Shown here piece by piece: positions 1 to 9,728 of a stretch of DNA of 64,000 bases. Position 1 is the first letter of the stretch; every line of letters begins with the position of its first letter. The position numbers and the translations under genes were made by a program. The notes beneath the pieces were generated by a model, which was given only the letters and a program-made list of their open reading frames with translations, was not told the DNA's origin and ran no database searches. This DNA is from Hyphomicrobium sp. (GTDB lineage Bacteria; Pseudomonadota; Alphaproteobacteria; Rhizobiales; Hyphomicrobiaceae), in NCBI GenBank assembly GCA_030148425.1, contig JASBTM010000005.1, forward strand, positions 186,001 through 250,000, given 5' to 3'.

Positions 1-175
1 GAATGTGTAACAGCAGCGAAACCGTCGTCGTCTTCGCGCTGCTGCCCGTTACGGCAATGACCGTAGCCGCCGTGGTCTTGCGCTTGATCTTCGCACGCAG
101 TTCTCTCGCACCGAATTTTGCGCGTCGAAGAATCTGTCTGACGCCCCGCTTAGGTTTCTTGCTCGCTCGTGACAC
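1..175 (-). CDS. Mur-ligase-like protein, N-terminal fragment (continues past left edge)
   Basis: The minus strand from about 175 down to the window edge reads as a basic N-terminus (KKPKRGVRQILRRAKFG...) running into VIAVTGSSAKTTT, which matches the ATP-binding loop of Mur ligases (usually TGTNGKTT). Such enzymes join an amino acid or peptide to a carboxylate through an acyl-phosphate. I chose the GTG at 175; a TTG at 196, one base after the stop of the upstream GNAT gene, is an alternative. Either way it is the last visible gene of a minus-strand operon with the GNAT and PP-loop genes. An alanine stands where most Mur enzymes have the glycine before the loop lysine. Only about 58 residues are visible, so the substrate cannot be said; MurF-, CapB- and MurT-like relatives are all possible. 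Confidence 0.6.
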   Translation of the reverse strand, partial: MSRASKKPKRGVRQILRRAKFGARELRAKIKRKTTAATVIAVTGSSAKTTTVSLLLHI

Positions 176-197
176 GACTGATCTCGAAAGTTTCAAT

Positions 198-779
198 CTA
201 CTGAAAAGCGAGCCTCAAGTGGGTTAGCATATCGTATTGCTTGAAACCTCGATGCACCGCCCAGACTTCGCCTTGACCGTTGTAATGAAAGCGGTGAAGC
301 GAATGCCGTATCGGCTCTTGTCCGACGACCTCGTATCCAAATGTGCGTTGATACCATTTGACCGCGCGTGGATCATCGCTCCAGGTGTGGAGATCTACCG
401 CGCCGCGTTCCCGCATCTCGTCTTGCCGGCGCTGTTGCAGCGACTTGCCGACCGCCCGCGTCTTGCCCGCGTCGGTCACCGAGATGAGGACAGTCTTCGC
501 CGATTTTTGTGCTTCATCGCGCCAATCCCAGCAGCAGAAACCGAGGATGTTTTCGCCGTCATCGGCGACCCAGGATTTATCGGCGAGGTTGATATGGGAA
601 ATGGAATTGCGAACCGTCAGAATATGATCGTCGCCGAAATCGGAATCGGCGTGTTCTTTATCGCCCCACAGCACATGCAAATTGTAATAGCGCAGACAAT
701 GGAAAATGCCGCCGAGGTCGGCATAATCCGGCTTTCTTATCGCGATGCTTTGTTCGAGACGTGGCTCTGTGATCGTCAT
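198..779 (-). CDS. GNAT-family N-acetyltransferase
   Basis: 193-residue protein starting at the ATG at 779, which has a G-rich ribosome-binding site (GGGGGTGGG) directly upstream; the open frame runs further up but without coding character. The body looks like an acetyl-CoA-dependent GNAT fold: N-terminal IRKPDYADLGGI, a central strand with VADDGENILGFCCWDW, then LISVTDAGKTRAVGKSL in the acetyl-CoA loop position and a C-terminal WYQRTFGYEVVGQEPIRH, typical of the last GNAT strands. It lies between the PP-loop gene and the Mur-ligase-like gene, whose start nearly touches its stop, so the three are probably co-expressed. The acceptor is unknown; the neighbours suggest a cell-envelope or small-molecule amine. 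Confidence 0.75.
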   Translation of the reverse strand: MTITEPRLEQSIAIRKPDYADLGGIFHCLRYYNLHVLWGDKEHADSDFGDDHILTVRNSISHINLADKSWVADDGENILGFCCWDWRDEAQKSAKTVLISVTDAGKTRAVGKSLQQRRQDEMRERGAVDLHTWSDDPRAVKWYQRTFGYEVVGQEPIRHSLHRFHYNGQGEVWAVHRGFKQYDMLTHLRLAFQ

Positions 780-939
780 ACCCACCCCCTTTTTTGTTGT
801 ATTGAACTTACTCACCCCACAGGTCGGAGGTGATGGGACTTTTTCCTTATTGAAAGGATTTGCCGCCGTAGTTGCGCTAGCGGCACTGTGAATTTCGGGG
901 AGTGAACGCCGTATCGGGCAACGAACGTTTTGAACGGCA

Positions 940-2088
940 TTAAACGAGCTTTTGGAGAACACGTTTGCGCCACGCGACGAGCCTTCTCCGGTAGGCCGGC
1001 TCTGGCGATTGACTGCGGGAAATGAGTCGATCGACCGCCTGCGCCAATTCCGGATCCGTAACGCCCCGGCGCAATTCCTCCATCACCGAAATCAAATGCG
1101 CTCCAATTCTCGGCAGGCGATCGACGCGCCGCGACAAGGGCACGCTCCTGTCAAAAGCTTCGCAGCTATCGAGCATTCCGGCGTTCGCGAACGCGATCAT
1201 CGTGCGAATACATTTCTCGCAGTGGGAGCAATTGCCCGTCAGCGCATTATTTTCATGGCAAACGCGGACATGCCGCCGGACCAAATCGTTCGCAGCGATC
1301 GCACGAACCTTGCCGTTTCGTCTGTGTGTCGCATCGCCATGACGAATTCGAACGCGATTTGTCGACCATAATGGATCAAGATCCCAATGGGAGCCCCAGG
1401 GCTTCGGATCGTGATAGGGGTAGCTCGACGGGATTGTTAGATCGGTGATCAAGTCAGAGAGCAAATGGCCGACCGCCGCCAAAGCTCCACCATGGCCTTT
1501 TTCCCATGAGCTTTTTTTGACGATCGGGTGCTCGCGCAAATTGGTCGTGATCAGCACGGGCTTTGCGTCGAACGCCTGTGCGGTTTCGTAAAAGCCGGGC
1601 AAAAAAGCTTCCAGCCGGGCCTTGTCGCTCCGCGGAATGTCGTAGCCGTGGACAAAGATCAGGATACCGGGCGTCGAAGATGCTGTGATCAGCTCGTAGT
1701 AAGAGTCGACGCCGCCCGTGAAGCACTGAGCGAAGCATCGATCCGAAACGGCATGAGAGTAAACTTCGCGGCGCGATGGCCGGGTAGTGACAATGTCGAC
1801 GCCCGGAAACTCCCACCACTTCGTCAACTGCTGTTGCAGAGCATTGGAGTTCTCGAGCCATGTTTGATCGAGTTCTGCGTCGATGACAAGCTGGCCGCCT
1901 TTGGCTGCCGCGGGAACGAGAAGAGCCGACGCAAAAGCCTCAGCGCTCTCGACCAAACAGACGTCCTTAGACGAGAACCAAATCGGCTGCCCGTTTACAT
2001 CGGCCGCCACGACAACAGTTCCGTCTGCCTCGCGCGTTCGCGTCGGCACCCCAATCCGCAAGCTTGCTTCGTCTTTAGCTCGAGGCAT
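940..2088 (-). CDS. QueC-like PP-loop ATP pyrophosphatase, function unknown
   Basis: 382 residues. The N-terminal 110 residues are unassigned. Then comes a PP-loop, FTGGVDSYYEL (123-133), the SGGxDS signature of enzymes that adenylate a substrate and release pyrophosphate. The C-terminal half has Cys277, Cys287, Cys290 and Cys293 (NCSHCEKC), a spacing close to the zinc site of QueC (7-cyano-7-deazaguanine synthase). It is longer than QueC (about 230 residues) and sits with a glycosyltransferase, a GNAT and a Mur-ligase-like gene rather than queuosine genes, so preQ0 synthesis is unlikely. Proteins of this general type occur in surface-polysaccharide loci, which fits. I infer ATP-dependent activation of a carboxylate or amide for a glycan or peptide modification; no substrate can be named. 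Confidence 0.7.
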   Translation of the reverse strand: MPRAKDEASLRIGVPTRTREADGTVVVAADVNGQPIWFSSKDVCLVESAEAFASALLVPAAAKGGQLVIDAELDQTWLENSNALQQQLTKWWEFPGVDIVTTRPSRREVYSHAVSDRCFAQCFTGGVDSYYELITASSTPGILIFVHGYDIPRSDKARLEAFLPGFYETAQAFDAKPVLITTNLREHPIVKKSSWEKGHGGALAAVGHLLSDLITDLTIPSSYPYHDPKPWGSHWDLDPLWSTNRVRIRHGDATHRRNGKVRAIAANDLVRRHVRVCHENNALTGNCSHCEKCIRTMIAFANAGMLDSCEAFDRSVPLSRRVDRLPRIGAHLISVMEELRRGVTDPELAQAVDRLISRSQSPEPAYRRRLVAWRKRVLQKLV

Positions 2089-2171
2089 CGCGAGACGGCC
2101 TTTGCAAATGTTTTTTTCCCACTGCCCGATGCGCTCTTTCGACTTAAGCGCGGACAGCGCCGCGGCATCCG

Positions 2172-2933
2172 CTAAGTGGTCGTCGTTCTCTCACCGCGCA
2201 TTGACCACACATTTGTCCCGCCTATCCCCAGACGACAGCGGGCGTAATCGATGAGGCCCATTTTTCTGACATTGAACGCCAGTCTCCGAAGCTGGTTCAA
2301 TTTACGTGGACGACTTCGATCGGGAATCGTCGACTCTAGATCCTGTCCACTCGCTTGCGTGACAATCGGCGGCTCTATTCCATAGACATTCAAATCAAGC
2401 TGCCATGGCCAGCGGATCTCGACGTCGATCGGCTCGGCGATCTTGCGCGTTGCGAGCAGCTTGGCCGCGCCCGAGGCACTTACGATCAGCCCTGTCGTGC
2501 TGCGCGGAACACGCAGATATCTGACGAGATTTCGGCCCGCACCAAGCGCTGCTACGGTTTGAAAAGGCTGCGAAGACGATTCTACGAGACGAATCACGTC
2601 CCATCCCACGGGCGCTGCTTCAATCGCATTTCGAATGGCTCCCGCACTTTTGCGCGCGAGACGGGCGTCGTCCTCAAGAACAAGAGCGAACGGCAAGCGC
2701 CGTTCCAGAATGCGCTTGTAAATCACGAGATGACTCGCGGAGCAGCCCACTTCGCCATCCGAAAGTGCTTCGCCGTAGTACGATTGCAGCCATGCTGGAA
2801 CTGCGCGTCCTTCAACGGCTGCTACCCGCTCCGCTGCAACACCTGCGCGAGCAAGCTCGGCCTCTATAAGCTTACGTCTTGCGGTGTCGCGATCGAGGTT
2901 TATGAAGAACGCTGGCGTCGCTTTCAATTCCAT
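2172..2933 (-). CDS. Glycosyltransferase family 25 (LPS-type)
   Basis: 253 residues from the ATG at 2933, which has a GGGGGG site four bases upstream; a TTG at 2948 is less likely. The N-terminus FFINLDRDTARRK, the middle GEVGCSASHL and the acidic LVLEDDARL are hallmarks of GT25 enzymes, which transfer sugars (often galactose) to lipooligosaccharide or protein. It is cytoplasmic or membrane-peripheral, with no signal peptide. It heads the minus-strand series with the PP-loop, GNAT and Mur-ligase-like genes and is divergent from the pyruvyl transferase-like gene across about 250 bp that should hold promoters for both sides. The donor and acceptor are not evident. Confidence 0.85.
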   Translation of the reverse strand: MELKATPAFFINLDRDTARRKLIEAELARAGVAAERVAAVEGRAVPAWLQSYYGEALSDGEVGCSASHLVIYKRILERRLPFALVLEDDARLARKSAGAIRNAIEAAPVGWDVIRLVESSSQPFQTVAALGAGRNLVRYLRVPRSTTGLIVSASGAAKLLATRKIAEPIDVEIRWPWQLDLNVYGIEPPIVTQASGQDLESTIPDRSRPRKLNQLRRLAFNVRKMGLIDYARCRLGIGGTNVWSMRGERTTTT

Positions 2934-3187
2934 CGAGCCCCCCGGCAACGATTAGGTCTTGACCTCGACAAGAGGTCATCTTCTTTCGCTTGTCGGCGCG
3001 CGGGACGTAAAGTCATTTCATGACTATTGGGAAGTTATCCTCTCGCAAAGCACCAATTGTGGAGATATCCGTGCGCTGAACAGGAATTAGTCTGGCCTTT
3101 TCGAGGTCGAATGTCCCGATGCGGACTAGTCAATCGAACCCATCAAAAACATTCTAATTTCAGCGCCTGTTGCCGCCGAGGGCTATT

Positions 3188-4138
3188 TTGAAACCGCAAT
3201 CTTCATTGCAAATCGAGCTTCGAAATTTCCTCAAGGAATTTTCCGGCCAGAATGTGCTGCTTATTCCAAATCAGGGCAACGCGGGCGACTGCCTGATTTT
3301 GATCGCGACGTTGATGGCTATGCGCGATGCTGGAGTCGAAGCGGAGATTGCCGACGACAAATCTGATTTCACAAACAAGACAGTATTTTTAGGCGGTGGT
3401 GGGAATCTGGTCGGACTTTATCGTGGCATGCGGCAATCCATGGAGGCCGTCTGCAGTTCTCAGGCAAAGCGAATAATCCTGTTGCCGCATACGGTCAGGG
3501 CGAACGAGGATCTGATTGCGCGTCTCGATGATCGCGTCACGTTCTGGTGTCGCGAGCAAAAAAGCTTCGATCACGTCCGCCGGACAAATCCTAACCTGGA
3601 TTGTCGAATAGGCCACGATATGGCCTTCCATTGTGACGTCGAAGAGTTTCTCAACGATCCGGCTTGCACGCGCGCTGGTCCTGAATTTTTGATCTCCTCT
3701 CTTGAACACACGCGAACGAGCCTCGACCGCATTTCCCAGCTTGAGGTCGTGAGATTCATGAGAACCGACAAGGAAGCTCGGCCTTCATTGACCGCCGGGG
3801 ATCTCGATGTATCCAATGCCTTCGGCAAAGTCGCCGATCTCGACAGTTCGCGACTGACGGCATGGTGCTTTGTGAAGACGATCTCTGCGGCGCGAAGAGT
3901 CGTTACGGACCGGCTTCATGTGGCGATCACATGCGCGCTGCTCGGTAAGCCGTGTGAGCTTCGCGATAATAACTACAGCAAGAACCGCGATATCTTTGCT
4001 TACAGTCTCCAAAATTTTTCCTGCATCACCTTTGACAAGCGACGCAATGAGGCCATCGAAGATCGCCCCCCTTTGCGGCGCTCGCTGCTAGACCGCCTAT
4101 CTCGCCATACGCGACGCCTTATCCACGGCCGCCGCTGA
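3188..4138 (+). CDS. Polysaccharide pyruvyl transferase family protein
   Basis: About 316 residues. Features of the family are visible: NVLLIPNQGNAGDCLI near the N-terminus, the glycine run FLGGGGNLVGLYRG, IILLPHTV, and the C-terminal VVTDRLHVAITCALLGKPC. Family members add ketal-linked pyruvate to sugars of exopolysaccharide or wall polymers; some act as cysteine- or glycosyl-transfer relatives. No ATG fits: I prefer the TTG at 3188, preceded by GAGGG at six bases, over a TTG at 3170 that lacks a site. It is transcribed away from the GT25/PP-loop/GNAT/Mur group and probably serves the same surface polymer. The gene ends 55 bp before the convergent Sel1 gene. Confidence 0.8.
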   Translation: MKPQSSLQIELRNFLKEFSGQNVLLIPNQGNAGDCLILIATLMAMRDAGVEAEIADDKSDFTNKTVFLGGGGNLVGLYRGMRQSMEAVCSSQAKRIILLPHTVRANEDLIARLDDRVTFWCREQKSFDHVRRTNPNLDCRIGHDMAFHCDVEEFLNDPACTRAGPEFLISSLEHTRTSLDRISQLEVVRFMRTDKEARPSLTAGDLDVSNAFGKVADLDSSRLTAWCFVKTISAARRVVTDRLHVAITCALLGKPCELRDNNYSKNRDIFAYSLQNFSCITFDKRRNEAIEDRPPLRRSLLDRLSRHTRRLIHGRR

Positions 4139-4192
4139 GCGTCGGATCCTTACGACGAACGACAATCGATATCAGGGAACGGCGCCACGATC

Positions 4193-5365
4193 TCAAAAGG
4201 GCAGAAACCATCCTGGGCCGGAAGACTCCTGTGAGCGGCGTCGAGCGGCGGGGCGGTTAGTCCGACCATTGCTTGCCAAGTATCTCTTAGCGTCTGGGTC
4301 GCCCAAATCGGCGGCTTTCTTCAGCCAGGCACGTCCTTCCGTCGCCATCCGAGGACCGCCTTTCCCGCGGATCAAAATAAATCCGAAATTGTACATGCCA
4401 ATACGATCACCCGCTTCCGCGGCTTTCTCGTACCAACGTCGCGCCTCTGGAAGATTTTTGGGACCACCCAAGCCGTTTTCAAGAAGATATCCGTAAAGAG
4501 GCATTGCGAAGGAACAACCGCCTTCTGAACCACTCTTTGCCCATCCGCGCGCCAATACGTGATTTACGCGTACACCTTGCCCATATGCATAAATTGTAGC
4601 GAGCATCCCCATGGCATCCGCATCGCCCTTATCGGCGGCCTTTTGTGCCCAAGCTCGAGCTTCGCTCAAATCTTTTGGGCCACCCACGCCGTTGTACAAA
4701 GCATTTGCGTAGTGACTCATTCCGCGAACGAGACCTGTCTCCGCCGCCTTTTGAAACATCACACGCGCAGCTTTGGGATCTGCGGGACCGCCCGTTCCGG
4801 TACCGAGATAGATGCCCATCCGGTCCAACCCATCGGCATCGCCGTGATCGGCCGCGCGTTGAAACCACGATCGCGCCGCGGCGAAATCTTTCGATCCTCC
4901 CTCTCCGTTCTGAGAAAGATATCCCATCCAACTTATTGCCTGGACGTCGCCGGCGTTCGCCGCTTTCTCAAACCAGATGCGAGCCGAAGCGATGTCTTTT
5001 TCGCCTCCTTCGCCATTGCGTTGCATCATGGCGAGATTGAACATCGCCCTCGGCACGGTGCCGATCTTGGCGGCCGCTTCGTACCATTTTCGAGCCTCCG
5101 GCAAGTCCGCCTTGCCGCCAAATCCTTTTTGCAGGATCGAACCTAGGAGATTCATCGCATTCGCATTGCCTGCGTTCGCTGATTGCAGCAGGAGATCTCG
5201 CGCCTTGGGCAAATCTCCGCCGTTGTAAGCCTCGGAACCGGCTTCCCACAGAGCGCCGCCATCGGCGCTCGCCGCATCCGCATAAGCTTCGTGATTGCTG
5301 CAAACGACAAATGCCGCCGCGAATGCGAGCGTGGATATGCGCACCAGGTTTAATATCAACCGCAT
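4193..5365 (-). CDS. Exported Sel1-like repeat protein
   Basis: 390 residues with a signal peptide (MRLILNLVRISTLAFAAAF..., cleavage likely near SNHEAYA). The rest is a row of about eight Sel1-type repeats of roughly 36 residues with the pattern A-x-x-x-L-G-x-x-x-x-x-G-x-G-G-x-K-D-x-x-x-A-R-x-W-x-x-K-A-A, which stack as helical hairpins and bind proteins. I start at the ATG at 5365 because it gives a clean signal peptide; the frame is open to a GTG at 5476 whose GTGA overlaps the tex stop. It lies just downstream of tex on the same strand. Such proteins often scaffold envelope or signalling complexes; the partner is unknown. Confidence 0.85.
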   Translation of the reverse strand: MRLILNLVRISTLAFAAAFVVCSNHEAYADAASADGGALWEAGSEAYNGGDLPKARDLLLQSANAGNANAMNLLGSILQKGFGGKADLPEARKWYEAAAKIGTVPRAMFNLAMMQRNGEGGEKDIASARIWFEKAANAGDVQAISWMGYLSQNGEGGSKDFAAARSWFQRAADHGDADGLDRMGIYLGTGTGGPADPKAARVMFQKAAETGLVRGMSHYANALYNGVGGPKDLSEARAWAQKAADKGDADAMGMLATIYAYGQGVRVNHVLARGWAKSGSEGGCSFAMPLYGYLLENGLGGPKNLPEARRWYEKAAEAGDRIGMYNFGFILIRGKGGPRMATEGRAWLKKAADLGDPDAKRYLASNGRTNRPAARRRSQESSGPGWFLPF

Positions 5366-5472
5366 CAGCCGGCCGCCCTTCGATTTCCCGATAAATGGCA
5401 CGAGTCGGCAGGCTCGAGCATCGTTCGCACGAATAGCAGGTAACGGTTTCTGAATTCTCGCTGACAGGGTTT

Positions 5473-7773
5473 TCACCCTTTCCCTGGCTCCCTCGCCCGT
5501 CGAAAGGCCGCAGCCAGCGCGGACTCTTCCACTGACGTTTTCGAAGCCGACACGGGCGCGTTCGAGCGCGAAACCTTCGGTTCCGGTCCACGCGCAGCCG
5601 ACTGCGTTTCGATCGCACCGGATCTCATGGTTAGCGCTATTCGCTTACGCTCGACGTCGACATCCTTGACTCGCACCCGCACCACTTCGCCCGCTCTCAC
5701 CACCTCGCGCGGATCCTTCACGAACTTGTCGGCCAGTTCCGATACATGCACCAAGCCGTCCTGATGCACGCCTACGTCGACGAAGGCGCCGAACGCTGTC
5801 ACATTCGTCACGACGCCTTCGAGCATCATCCCCGGGCGCAAATCCGCGATTTTCTCCACGCCCTCCTTGAATTCAGCCGTCTTGAACTCGGGGCGCGGAT
5901 CGCGACCGGGCTTCTCGAGTTCGGCCAGAATGTCGATGACGGTCGGCGTACCAAAGCGCTCATCGGCGAACTCTCTGGCATTCAGAGATTTCAAGAACGC
6001 GCTGTCGCCGATCAAGGCTTTGATGGGCCGTTTCGTTACATCGGCGATACGCTCGACGACCTCGTAGGCCTCTGGATGGACCCCAGACGCGTCGAGTGGA
6101 TTTGAACCGTTCGGAATGCGCAGGAACCCAGCGGCTTGTTCGAAGGCTTTTGGTCCGAGCCGGGCCACCTTCTTGATCTCGGTACGCTTCTTGAAAGCCC
6201 CGTTCTCGTTTCGATGCAGCACGATGTTCCCGGCGATCGTCGCGTTGAGCCCGGCGACGCGCGCCAGAAGCGGCGCCGATGCCATATTGATGTCGACACC
6301 GACCGAGTTGACGCAATCCTCGACGACAGCATCGAGGGAGCGTGCAAGCGCAGTCTGGTTGACGTCGTGCTGATATTGACCGACGCCGATAGCCTTGGGG
6401 TCGATCTTGACAAGTTCCGCAAGCGGATCCTGCAAGCGACGGGCAATTGAGACTGCGCCGCGTAAGGAAACGTCCAGGTTCGGAAACTCGGCCGCCGCAA
6501 GCTCGGACGCGGAATAAACCGAGGCCCCGGCTTCCGACACCATAACTTTTGTAAGCTTCAGGCCGGGCATTTTCTTCATGAGATCGCCAGCGAGCTTATC
6601 TGTCTCGCGGCTCGCCGTTCCGTTACCGATCGCGATGACATCGACCTTGTGTTTAGTGCAGAGCCCGGCGAGCGTTGCCAGCGCGCCGTTCCAATCGTTG
6701 CGCGGTTCATGCGGATAGACGGTCGAGGTATCGAGAACCTTGCCTGTCTGATCGATGACAGCCACCTTGACGCCAGTGCGTATTCCAGGATCGAGCCCCA
6801 TCGTCACCCGCGAACCTGCGGGAGCCGCGAGAAGCAGGTCTTTGAGGTTCGATTTGAAAACGCCAATGGCAGCAGCGTCGGCATCGTCTTTCAGCCGGGC
6901 CAACAGATCCGCGGAGAGCGACGTGTGCAATCGCGTCTTCCAGGCGGACTTCGCCGTTTCGACCAGCCATCTGTCCGCGGGGCGGCCGCGCTCGGCAATA
7001 TTGAAAGCCGACATGATTTTCGCTTCCGCCGGATGCGAGCGGCCGGGTTCGACCGCGACGTCGAGATCGAGATCCAGAAATCCTTCGTGGCGACCGCGTA
7101 AAAGCGCCAAGGCGCGATGCGACGGAATCTGGGATATCGCCTGAGAAAAATCGAAATAGTCGGAAAATTTTGCGCCTTCGGTCGCTTTGCCTTTCAGCAC
7201 TTTCGACGTGATCAAGCCTGTCGACCATAACCACTGACGCAAATCGCCGACCAGCTTGGCGTTCTCGCCGATCCGCTCGATCAGGATTGAACGCGCACCC
7301 TCGAGGGCAGCCTTGATATCGTTCACGCCCTTTTCGGTATCGACGTACTTTTCCGCCTCCTTCGACGGGTCGATGGACGGATTGCTCAGTAGCGTATCGG
7401 CCAGCGGCTCAAGTCCGGCTTCGCGCGCAATTTGCGCCTTTGTCCGCCGCTTCTGCTTGAACGGCGCGTAGATATCCTCAAGCTCGACCTTGGTATCGGC
7501 GCCTTGGATGGCGCGTTGCAGCTCGGGCGTCAGCTTGCCCTGCTCTGTGACGCTCTTAATGACGGCGGCGCGACGGGCTTCAAGCTCTGTCAGATAGCCG
7601 AGGCGTTCCTCGAGCTTCCGCAGCTGCGTGTCATCGAGGCCGCCGGTCTTCTCTTTGCGATAACGCGCGATGAACGGCACCGTTGAGCCTTCACCGAGCA
7701 AATCCACGGCCGCCGTGACTTGCGCCAGCTGGACCCCTAGCTCTTTTGCGATACGGGCATTGATCGAATCCAA
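5473..7773 (-). CDS. tex: Tex-family RNA-binding transcription accessory protein
   Basis: 766 residues, the usual length for Tex. Order: helical Tex_N domain, YqgF-like RNase H fold around [14 protein letters not shown], helix-hairpin-helix region ([18 protein letters not shown]), and an S1 RNA-binding domain near 645-712 ([20 protein letters not shown]). Tex associates with the transcription machinery and binds nucleic acid. The start is decided by the ribosome-binding site: TTG at 7773 is preceded by AAAGGAG at a good distance and gives the family-typical N-terminus (start)[13 protein letters not shown], while the in-frame ATG at 7842 adds 23 unrelated residues. It is divergent from the ABC-F gene. 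Confidence 0.95.
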   Translation of the reverse strand: MDSINARIAKELGVQLAQVTAAVDLLGEGSTVPFIARYRKEKTGGLDDTQLRKLEERLGYLTELEARRAAVIKSVTEQGKLTPELQRAIQGADTKVELEDIYAPFKQKRRTKAQIAREAGLEPLADTLLSNPSIDPSKEAEKYVDTEKGVNDIKAALEGARSILIERIGENAKLVGDLRQWLWSTGLITSKVLKGKATEGAKFSDYFDFSQAISQIPSHRALALLRGRHEGFLDLDLDVAVEPGRSHPAEAKIMSAFNIAERGRPADRWLVETAKSAWKTRLHTSLSADLLARLKDDADAAAIGVFKSNLKDLLLAAPAGSRVTMGLDPGIRTGVKVAVIDQTGKVLDTSTVYPHEPRNDWNGALATLAGLCTKHKVDVIAIGNGTASRETDKLAGDLMKKMPGLKLTKVMVSEAGASVYSASELAAAEFPNLDVSLRGAVSIARRLQDPLAELVKIDPKAIGVGQYQHDVNQTALARSLDAVVEDCVNSVGVDINMASAPLLARVAGLNATIAGNIVLHRNENGAFKKRTEIKKVARLGPKAFEQAAGFLRIPNGSNPLDASGVHPEAYEVVERIADVTKRPIKALIGDSAFLKSLNAREFADERFGTPTVIDILAELEKPGRDPRPEFKTAEFKEGVEKIADLRPGMMLEGVVTNVTAFGAFVDVGVHQDGLVHVSELADKFVKDPREVVRAGEVVRVRVKDVDVERKRIALTMRSGAIETQSAARGPEPKVSRSNAPVSASKTSVEESALAAAFRRAREPGKG

Positions 7774-8105
7774 GCGGTCTCCTTTGCGGCATGTCGTGCT
7801 TCGCGTACCGAATGCGTCTTTAGCGGCAACATTCGTTTTCATTGCGAAGGCATAAAGCGGAACGGCGCATTTCCACCGCTAGTACGCAGAACGAAGAATA
7901 GTGGCAACAGCCAAGTCCGACCACGCGCGGGCGGCGGCATCAGCGCGACGTGTGAGGGCCAATCTGGCCGGGCCTTGAGAACGAATGTCGCGGCCGTCCG
8001 GAACACTCTTTCACGGATTTAGCGAATGGCCTAAGGGTGCCGCTCAACTCTCGCTCCAAGGCTTTGGCGATCGGCGCTACGGTCTGCGCCAATTGAAGTA
8101 CGCAC
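7774..8105. other. Intergenic region between divergent tex and ABC-F genes
   Basis: 332 bases between the tex start and the ABC-F start. It must carry promoters for both directions. I see no convincing gene, repeat or hairpin; the open frames here are short and are continuations of antisense frames. Confidence 0.5.
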
Positions 8106-9728
8106 ATGATCCGTCTCGATAATATAGGCAAACAGAACGGCCACCAGATCGTCTTCATCGAAGCCTCGGCAACGCTCAACAGAGGCGAGAAAGTCGGTCT
8201 CGTCGGTCCAAACGGCGCCGGTAAAACCACGCTCTTTCGTATGATCGTCGGGCAGGACCAGCCCGACGAAGGCCAGGTTTCCACCGACCGCGGCATCACC
8301 ATCGGCTACTTCAGTCAGGACGTCGGGGAAATGTCCGGCCAAAGCGCGGTGGCCGAAGTCATGGATGGCGCCGGGCCGGTGAGCGCGGTCGCGGCCGAGC
8401 TGGCCGAGCTAGAAGCTGCCATGGCCGATCCGGACCGGGCAGATGAGATGGAGGCAATCGTCGATCGTTACGGCGAGGTCCAGGGCCGCTTCGAGGAACT
8501 CGGCGGTTATGCCTTAGAAGGGCGGGCGCGTGAGGTGCTGGCCGGTCTCTCCTTCAGCCAGGAGATGATGGATGGTGATGTCGGCGCCTTGTCCGGCGGT
8601 TGGAAAATGCGCGTGGCCTTGGCTCGCGTTCTTCTCATGCATCCCGACGTGCTGCTTCTTGACGAGCCAAGCAACCATCTCGACTTGGAGAGCTTGATCT
8701 GGCTGGAGGACTTTCTCAAAGGTTACGACGGCGTCCTGTTGATGACTTCGCATGACCGCGAGTTCATGAACCGGATCGTCACCAAGATTGTCGAGATCGA
8801 TGGCGGTGCGCTGACGACGTACTCAGGCAACCACGAGTTCTACGAACAGCAGCGTGCGCTTTCCGAGAAGCAGCAGCAGGCCCAGTTCGATCGGCAGCAG
8901 GCGATGCTCGCCAAAGAGATCAAGTTCATCGAGCGCTTTAAGGCTCGAGCTTCGCATGCGGCGCAGGTGCAAAGCCGCGTCAAGCAACTCGCGAAGATAG
9001 ACCGCGTGGAGCCGCCCAAGCGCCGCCAGACAGTCACGTTCGAATTCCAACCCGCACCGCGCTCGGGCGAGGACGTCCTCAGCATTAAGGGCGTCCACAA
9101 GAGCTACGGCAATCGCAGAATCTATGAGGACTTCGATTTCCAAGTCCGGCGCAAGGAACGCTGGTGCGTGATGGGCGTAAACGGCGCCGGCAAGTCGACG
9201 CTATTGAAATTGACTGCCGGCTCGACGCAACCCGACGCCGGTAAAGTCAACGTCGGAAGCAGTGTGAAGCTCGGCTATTTCGCCCAGCACGCGATGGATC
9301 TTTTGGACGGCGATCGCACTGTCTTTCAGTCGTTGGAGGACTCGTTTCCGCAAGCGGGCCAGGGTTCGCTCCGCTCGCTCGCCGGCTGCTTCGGATTCTC
9401 GGGCGACGACGTGGAAAAGCGGTGCCGCGTGCTTTCGGGCGGCGAGAAGGCCCGCCTCGTCATGGCAAAGATGCTCTACGATCCACCGAATTTCCTGGTG
9501 CTGGACGAGCCAACGAACCATCTCGACATGGCAACCAAGGAAATGCTGATCACCGCGCTCTCGCAATACGAGGGCGCCATGCTATTCGTATCGCACGACC
9601 GGCGCTTCCTCGCCGCGCTCTCCAACCGGGTGCTGGAACTTACTCCCGATGGGATCCAGAAGTACGGCGGCGGATACACGGAGTACGTCGAGCGAACCGG
9701 TTACGAAGCCCCTGGACTGCGCAGCTGA
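8106..9728 (+). CDS. ABC-F family ATPase (ribosome-associated type)
   Basis: 540 residues, two ABC domains in one chain and no membrane segments, which is the ABC-F layout of EttA/Uup/YbiT-type translation factors. Walker A motifs are GPNGAGKTT (about residue 36) and GVNGAGKST in the second half; signature motifs LSGGWKMR and LSGGEKARL and Walker B LLLDEPSNHLDL and LVLDEPTNHLDM are intact. The linker between the domains is charged and Gln-rich (EKQQQAQFDRQQAM), as expected for the P-site-tRNA-contacting linker. It starts at ATG 8106 with only a weak site. It lacks the C-terminal coiled coil of Uup. Its exact role (elongation or recycling) cannot be told from sequence. Confidence 0.92.
   Translation: MIRLDNIGKQNGHQIVFIEASATLNRGEKVGLVGPNGAGKTTLFRMIVGQDQPDEGQVSTDRGITIGYFSQDVGEMSGQSAVAEVMDGAGPVSAVAAELAELEAAMADPDRADEMEAIVDRYGEVQGRFEELGGYALEGRAREVLAGLSFSQEMMDGDVGALSGGWKMRVALARVLLMHPDVLLLDEPSNHLDLESLIWLEDFLKGYDGVLLMTSHDREFMNRIVTKIVEIDGGALTTYSGNHEFYEQQRALSEKQQQAQFDRQQAMLAKEIKFIERFKARASHAAQVQSRVKQLAKIDRVEPPKRRQTVTFEFQPAPRSGEDVLSIKGVHKSYGNRRIYEDFDFQVRRKERWCVMGVNGAGKSTLLKLTAGSTQPDAGKVNVGSSVKLGYFAQHAMDLLDGDRTVFQSLEDSFPQAGQGSLRSLAGCFGFSGDDVEKRCRVLSGGEKARLVMAKMLYDPPNFLVLDEPTNHLDMATKEMLITALSQYEGAMLFVSHDRRFLAALSNRVLELTPDGIQKYGGGYTEYVERTGYEAPGLRS

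Noticed and set aside
3-227. 74-codon open frame on the plus strand at the left edge
   Set aside because: The opposite strand encodes the Mur-ligase P-loop, which is far better supported.
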